Shown one piece after another: positions 58,600-64,000 of a DNA stretch of 64,000 nt. The notes under the pieces are model-generated. The model ran no database searches. It was not told the DNA's origin and saw only the letters and a list, made by a program, of their open reading frames with translations. The stretch spans positions 17,450,017 through 17,514,016 of the forward strand of contig CM018033.1 of the NCBI GenBank assembly GCA_008638375.1, given 5' to 3'. The first letter of the stretch is position 1, and the number at the start of each line of letters is the position of its first letter. Made by a program: the position numbers and the translations under genes. The DNA is from Nyssa sinensis. Taxonomy: Eukaryota; Streptophyta; Magnoliopsida; Cornales; Nyssaceae.

Positions 58600-58781
58600 T
58601 ATTTTTAAAAAAATTTATGCTTATGTCATCAATTTCCGTCATTGTATTTAACGGTAGTTGACGGCAAGGGGCAAAATATTACTAACACATGAACCAGAAA
58701 GAGAACAGTGTTATTTCAGAAACTATAAAAGAGATTTTTACAATTGTCAGAAACCTGAGAGGAGATAGGTGTAATTTACCC
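58600..58781 (-). repeat. Right terminal inverted repeat of the Pack-MULE
   Basis: The reverse complement begins GGGTAAATTACACC and pairs with the left end at 48644. It is followed directly by the 9-bp duplication TAATTCATA. Confidence 0.82.
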
Positions 58782-61729
58782 TAATTCATAAGATCAGTTT
58801 ATTATTCAATATCGAAAATATTTATCTAACAAAAAAGTGTGAAATCTGAAACAATTTTAATTAAAATTGTTAAAAATCTTAAAATTTAATAACTTATAAC
58901 TTATAAATTTATTTTTAATAAAACTTATATATTTAAATTCAAAAAGTCGACATCTATCAAACAATATTTATATTGAATTTGAAATTTTGAAGCAAAAAAT
59001 CATTCCAAAATTGTAAAATTTTGTCCCAACAAAGTGATAATTTTTTTATAGTTTTTAGTTAAAAGTGTAAAATTTACACATTAATAAAAATTGAAAAAAT
59101 TCCTAATTTGTATATGTTTTATTGAACTTTTGAGCCACCTGTTGGATGATCAAAAAAAACTTTCAAGAAGTAAAAACTTGTCAAAAAAAATTAGTATTTG
59201 AAGCACAACGATTAAAAATTCACTGTTTGTAAAAATTTACAATTTTATATACTATAAATTTTACAGTTTTGCTGCTTCATCTTTCTGATTGTCCACAAAC
59301 TATATAAATCCAGTTTTCCCAATTTTAATAGAATTGGATTAAAAGAATGAACTAGAAAAAAAAAAAAAAAAAGCAATCAAAAGTAAGCTTGCCTTGGAAC
59401 CTGTAACATCTAATACAATCACCAAAGGTTTAGACATCATCTCAATATTTTATTTGCTTCGCATCAATCTTACTCAAAAAAGCACAATCCATGCACAGCG
59501 ACGATTCACTACATACTACTTATTGACAAGCAGGATTGGGTACTAGAAAATCAATTAAGAAGGATCTCACGGTATTGAGTGAAAATTTATGAGAGAGAAC
59601 TAAAAGTATTGGACGATGTTGTAGATCTCATCAATTATCAGAGGCGATGTCGTGAATTTCACTGATTATTCACCCATTTAATGGTAGTCGTGTGCTGTGC
59701 AAGATGGTGGAATTGTGGTGATTCGTTGGGTGATAGTGGCACACGAGGGGGTGAGTAGTGGGAAGGAGAAATGATGCTACGGTTTTGTTGTGAGAAGGTT
59801 TAGAATAGGGTATTATTGTGAATAAAAAAAAGAATAATTGCCACATCATCAAACAGGACTTAGCACTGGAAAAAAAAAAATAACGAACTGTCCTGCATCT
59901 TAAATAGAAAATATGGTTAGATTTTACAATAATAAAATAGTTTTATGAGAGAATTAAAACTAATTAACTCTATTTTTTTAGATTCTCTTCCAATCTTATC
60001 GGAACTAATCCCATGTAATCTTAAATTTATATATCTTTCAATAGATTTGATAAATCATGATTAAAGTACATTTTTAATAATACTCAATTATATGAATTAT
60101 ATCATATTAAAAAGATGAGTTATATTATATATATAACAAAATATTATTAAAGAGATATATTACTAAGTCATTTTACCAAACTCAAACTTTTCTCTAAATT
60201 TAGAGTTTAGTCAAACAAGAACCATATTGATTCAATTTTTAAAATTCTATGTCAATGTTACTTTGCAAATTCGCTCTTCCTATGAGTTGGGAATTTTTGT
60301 CTTTAACTAAGACTTATTTTTCTTTCTTTTTATTGAAAGAAGCGATGAATATTACAATAAAAATATGGCCTAATTTAACAATATTACATAAACTACTAAA
60401 TTCAGAAACCTCTCAAATATCGGTCCTGAATCAATAATCAACTTAATTTATAACTAAATAAAAATAATATTCACATTCTTTTAATAAAAAAAGTGAGACT
60501 TCAACCCATAATTTTTCTCAGACAAATAAACTACAGTGAGTAACTCAGCTGACCTTAATTGGTTAAGAGTTATCCTTCTATACAAGCATATTGCTTTAAT
60601 TTTTGTAAAGAAATGCTTTTCACTTGAAATAAATTAAAAATTACATGATTTTAAATTTTTTTTATTCTAAAGTACATAAAAACTCCATAAATTTACGTTG
60701 TTATCATCACAATGCCCGAGTTAGTAATTAGCTGGCATCTTCTCAGTACCAATCAATTCAAGGCACGCCAAGTAAGAAAAAAAATTGCAATCAACCAAAA
60801 GAAAAAGGCTAGATATTTAAGAAAATATTATGTATTTTCAGTTTTTGTTTTTTTTGTCAGCTGAGTAGTGTCTAATTATTAATTTATAATTTCTCTTAAA
60901 AAGAATGTCATGCGTTTCATTCTTATTAAAAGATGTTTATTTTTCTTCCTATTATGAATTGACTTGGTCTTCACGGTTTATATTCGTAAGACTCCTTAAA
61001 TAGTTAAATAATTATTAGATTTTCTTAAACTCAGAGATTCTTATAGACTTCTTAAGAAGTAATTATTGTACACTATTTATTCATACGTAGAATTAGTTGT
61101 TGAGGCATTTGAATAACGCTCTAAGTTTTATATTCAAGTACTAGTAAATGCAAAGTTAGTTAGTTTTTAAAAACAAAAATCTTATTTCGACTCGTAACGG
61201 CGAGACGAACAATACCTATCACTTTGTTAGGATCAAAAGCGTTTTTCGGCATTCTAATTTTCTAAAAAACTCGAATTTTTATTATTTTTGATTTTTTTTT
61301 TTAATTTTTGAAATTTTTTAGTTTTTTAATTATAATAGGTCTAACATAAGGAAAGTAAATTCCTATTGAGATTAGTGGTATTCTTAACTTATAAATATGA
61401 TATAAAGCTATCTTTATTTTCAAAATTCGAGAGTTTCTCTCATTTTAGATGAGAAGCCTCTTATTTTTTTTATTATCAAGTAATTTCACATATTTAATTT
61501 TCCATCACATTTTCTGTGTTACATTCCATAGAAAAACAAAAAACCAAAAAAACTGAATTCTTATCTCCATTTATTTCCAAAATTATGATATTATGACACA
61601 ATACATTACAAATACAAATGGGAATACAGATTGAGTTTTTTTATGACACGCCCAACAACCAAAGTCGCCTTGCATTTTTGCTATTCTCTTGATCCTCGGA
61701 AGTTGGAACTCCTTGCCATGCACCTCTGC
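58782..61729. other. AT-rich duplicated intergenic DNA
   Basis: It matches 12866-15340 of copy 1. The stretch 60400-60893 is absent from copy 1; part of it (60700-60850) resembles 44210-44400. No genes are supported. Confidence 0.8.
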
Positions 61730-61940
61730 AGCCTTCGAAGATTAGGCAGAAAATATGGTCCCACATCATGTGAATGAGACCAGGCTCTGTGCATGCCAAC
61801 TATGGTAGTCTCAACCCCTCGGGCCCCGCAGGCTCAAGCTGCCGACCAATGGCTGATGGCACCAGTGCCATGTGGAAATAAAGAAGCCATGACTCTAGCT
61901 AGAGGACGATTCGGAGAAAAGGAAATCATGATGTATGTTG
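61730..61940 (+). pseudogene. P450 exon-1 relic D (CYP736A-like)
   Basis: The copy-2 counterpart of relic A at 15330-15600, with the same AAATATGGTCCC, ATGAGACCAGGC, GCCAACTATGGTAGTCTCA and CAAGCTGCCGA pieces and the same deletions. Homology to copy 1 ends abruptly after ATGTATGTTG at 61940. Confidence 0.6.
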
Positions 61941-61941
61941 T

Positions 61942-62435
61942 TGATGCTGCACATTTTGGCCGAAGTAGATTCCGAGCCTGACTCTTTGAAGAACACTCGA
62001 AGAAGAAGATCAGAGGACCACTGGATTGGCTCCGACGATAGTCGCTCCGATGTTTAAGTTAATAAACTGAATTGAAAAGACTGTAATATAAGTCAAATAA
62101 TGAACATAGAAAGTAAAGCGTACCTTTAAAGTTTAATTTATAGGTGGTGGCTCTCCTAAGTTGATTAGTATTTGGAGCCATAAAAGTAGGAATTTGATCA
62201 TCGGAGTAAGGTAGTTACCTTGTTGGACATTGTATCAATAGAGATAACCATGTGTGGCAGTTTCCTTGTAGAAGCATGTTTCCTTATTCTCTACTCGGCA
62301 GATATTAAGGCGGTGATGAGCTCTGTACTAAGGAGAGTGTTCTGAAGGTCGGCATTCAAACCCGTAAGTTCTGTAAGAACGCAGATCTGCTCTGGAAATT
62401 TGTGCTCGGACCTATAAGTTCTGTTTGTATGCTAT
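61942..62435 (+). mobile_element. Probable LTR fragment replacing P450 exon 1 in copy 2
   Basis: It starts TGATGCTGCACATTTTGGCC, resembling the TGATACGCC start of the Tat-type LTR at 5686. It contains GGCTCCGACGATAGTCGCTC followed by CGATG, a phrase I associate with plant retroelement LTRs or untranslated regions. It ends where psi2 P450 sequence starts. In copy 1 the corresponding interval holds the spacer, promoter and most of exon 1. No duplication or second LTR was found, so the class is tentative. Confidence 0.35.
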
Positions 62436-63931
62436 GAATGGCCTTCCTTGGTGCATTTCTCATGCTTAATCAAATACGGGCCCTTTCCAGGGGTACCCTA
62501 ACTTTTACACATGTTTTCTTGATATTTTGTCCATTTATGATGTATTTATGTATGGAAAATGCCTTACTCCAAATAAGAGGAATCTTATTTTATCTATATA
62601 TATATGTCACAATTTTAATAGATCATTTATATATTCATATGTAATAAACATATATTTTTTAATTTATTTAATTTTTATTATATGAAACTCTTAAATTAGA
62701 TTTTGGGAGAGTAATATTTTAACTACACACTTGCATCACAATCAAGGACAAAATTAGAAGGGGCAGGCCCATCAGAGTTTATTAATAGCATTTCCTTATC
62801 TAATTGAAAGAAACTATCTAGTCTTTAAGAGAAAAGTTTCTAAATTTTTATTTTAATTTGGTTTAGTTTAGTTTGATTAGGGAATTGTTATTAGCAGTCC
62901 AAAAAATGAATGAGGGTTAATCACTTTGCGGAGTATGAATAAAACAACCCTTTCGATTAATGTAGTAACCAAACATTATTAGTGTTATTTTTATATGAAA
63001 TGCGTATTTTTTTATCTATCTTGTTTATAAAACTATAAATAAAAATGTATATTAATACGTTCTAACTATAATCTTCCATTGCCTTGTTTAGGGATTAACT
63101 TGTCACTTCAAGGAAACTAGCAAAGTCCTTGAAAAAATATTGGAGATTATTATTGAGGAACATGTACAAGAAGCAAATAGTGGGCAACAAAGGAACAACC
63201 ATGAGATGGATTTTGTGGACGTAATGTTGTCGTTGATGAAAAAGTCCACAAACACCCATGATGGGCTATCATCTATCATTGATCGAACAAGTATCAAAGC
63301 AATCATATTGGACATGATCGTAGGAACTATTGACACATCAGCTGCCGCAATTAAGTGGGTCCTATCAAAACTTCTGAGGCATCCAAGGGTGATGAGACAA
63401 GTCCAAGAAGAGTTGAACAGTGTTGTTGGAATGGATCGAAGTATAGTGGAGGAGACTGATTTGGCAAAGTTAAATTACTTAGACATGGTAATCAAGGAAA
63501 GTTTAAGGCTACACCTTGTTGCACCATTGTTGATTCCTCATGAATCCATGGAAGACATTGTGATCGGCGAATACTACATACCGAAGAAGTCGCGAATTAT
63601 TGTTAATTGTTGGGCATTAGGGTGAGATTCCGAAGTATGGTCAAAGAATGTTGAAGAATTCTTGCCAGAGAGGTTTAAGGGGAGTGATATAGACATCAGG
63701 GGACGTGATTTTCAGCTTATACCATTCAGGTCTGGGCGTAGAGGGTGCCCAGGGATGCATTTAGGGCTCTTAAACATTCGATTAGTGGTTGCTCAATTAG
63801 TACATTGCTTCCACTGGGAGTTGCCAAATGGCATGTCAATCGCTGAAATGGATATGACCGAAAAATTTGATCTGTTGTCGCCAAGAGCCAAGCACTTGCT
63901 CGCTGTGCCTAAATATTGCCTAGGCGTCTAA
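62436..63931 (+). pseudogene. CYP736A-like cytochrome P450 pseudogene (psi2), 3' part
   Basis: Only the last few codons of exon 1 remain (AFLGAF, 62441-62456). A deletion of about 17 bp relative to psi1 removes the DLQ codons and the splice donor. The short intron runs to the AG at 63090-63091. Exon 2 (63092-63931) is open except for one TGA at 63623-63625, where psi1 has CGA (Arg). It retains [18 protein letters not shown] and the haem loop [15 protein letters not shown]. Compared with psi1 exon 2 it lacks both TAA stops, so each copy decayed on its own. Exon 1 and the promoter are gone. Confidence 0.9.
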
Positions 63932-64000
63932 GACTCTTGAGGAATTTCTTATATTCAAGTTATTTGGTCTTTACACGTATGTTTGTATTTCAAAGTATAA

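Larger units (their letters stand above)
48644..58781. mobile_element. Mutator-like element (Pack-MULE) carrying two host gene fragments
   Basis: It is bounded by long imperfect terminal inverted repeats: the left starts GGAATAATTACATTTAC, the right (reverse complement) GGGTAAATTACACCTATC. They share GACAATTATAAAAA/GACAATTGTAAAAA and TTTTATAATTTCT/TTTTATAGTTTCT blocks over at least 85 bp, with weaker similarity to about 160 bp. The 9-bp target duplication is TAATTGATA (48635-48643) and TAATTCATA (58782-58790). Copy 1 holds the empty site TAATTCATT at 12866. Without the later retrotransposon it is about 1.9 kb and has no transposase. The cargo is a gibberellin 2-oxidase fragment and an oppositely oriented calmodulin-like fragment. 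Long TIRs, a 9-bp duplication and captured exons define a Pack-MULE. Confidence 0.85.
45949..61940 (+). repeat. Segmental duplication, copy 2 (interrupted by a Mutator-like element)
   Basis: 45949-48634 matches 10163-12865 and 58782-61940 matches 12866-15550. The two halves join exactly at the 9-bp duplication of the inserted element. The unit continues into psi2 after a replaced stretch at 61942-62435. Compared with copy 1, substitutions are scattered across coding relics and non-coding DNA alike, consistent with neutral drift. Confidence 0.9.

Noticed and set aside
60400..60893. Treated at first as a private insertion in copy 2
   Set aside because: No target duplication or element ends, and part of it resembles the third block near 44.2 kb; a deletion in copy 1 is simpler.

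Overview
This is plant nuclear DNA, most likely from a eudicot. It is AT-rich and intron-containing, with fragments of plant cytochrome P450, gibberellin 2-oxidase and calmodulin-like genes, and most of the rest is nested transposable elements. I cannot name the species. I see no intact host gene: every recognisable host coding sequence is a pseudogene or a captured fragment.

Layout. 1-6.2 kb is the 3' half of a decayed Tat-lineage Ty3/gypsy element: pol remnant, a 77-bp tandem array, an antisense accessory gene and the start of its 3' LTR. 6.2-9.0 kb is a decayed LTR of a second, minus-strand gypsy family. 9.0-10.2 kb is a candidate DNA transposon. From 10.16 kb a long non-coding block leads to a CYP736A-like P450 pseudogene (psi1, 18.28-42.54 kb). 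Psi1 is split twice. An 11.1-kb Ty3/gypsy chromovirus (18413-29560, 5-bp duplication TACCA) sits in exon 1, and a 10.2-kb non-coding gypsy derivative (30514-40715, minus strand, duplication TCCTA) sits in its intron. From 45.95 kb the same block and P450 recur as a diverged second copy (psi2, 62.44-63.93 kb). This copy is interrupted by a Mutator-like element (48644-58781) carrying a gibberellin 2-oxidase fragment and a calmodulin-like fragment. That element was itself invaded by a gag-only gypsy element (49964-58208, duplication TGACC).

Inferred history. A P450-containing segment was duplicated in tandem, and at least one more degraded unit remains near 44.6 kb. Each copy then took different insertions, so each serves as an empty-site control for the other. 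The chromovirus has one gag-pol frame broken only by two CAR-to-TAR nonsense codons. It shares its primer site and polypurine region with the gag-only element, so it, or intact relatives, could have mobilised that element in trans.

Most notable: the two-gene Pack-MULE with long terminal inverted repeats and a 9-bp duplication, a base-paired hairpin with covariation just upstream of the polypurine tract in three different elements, near-identical LTRs around coding-dead interiors, and a UAG exactly at the gag/protease boundary. Coordinates of element ends were read by eye; sequence identities are visual estimates.
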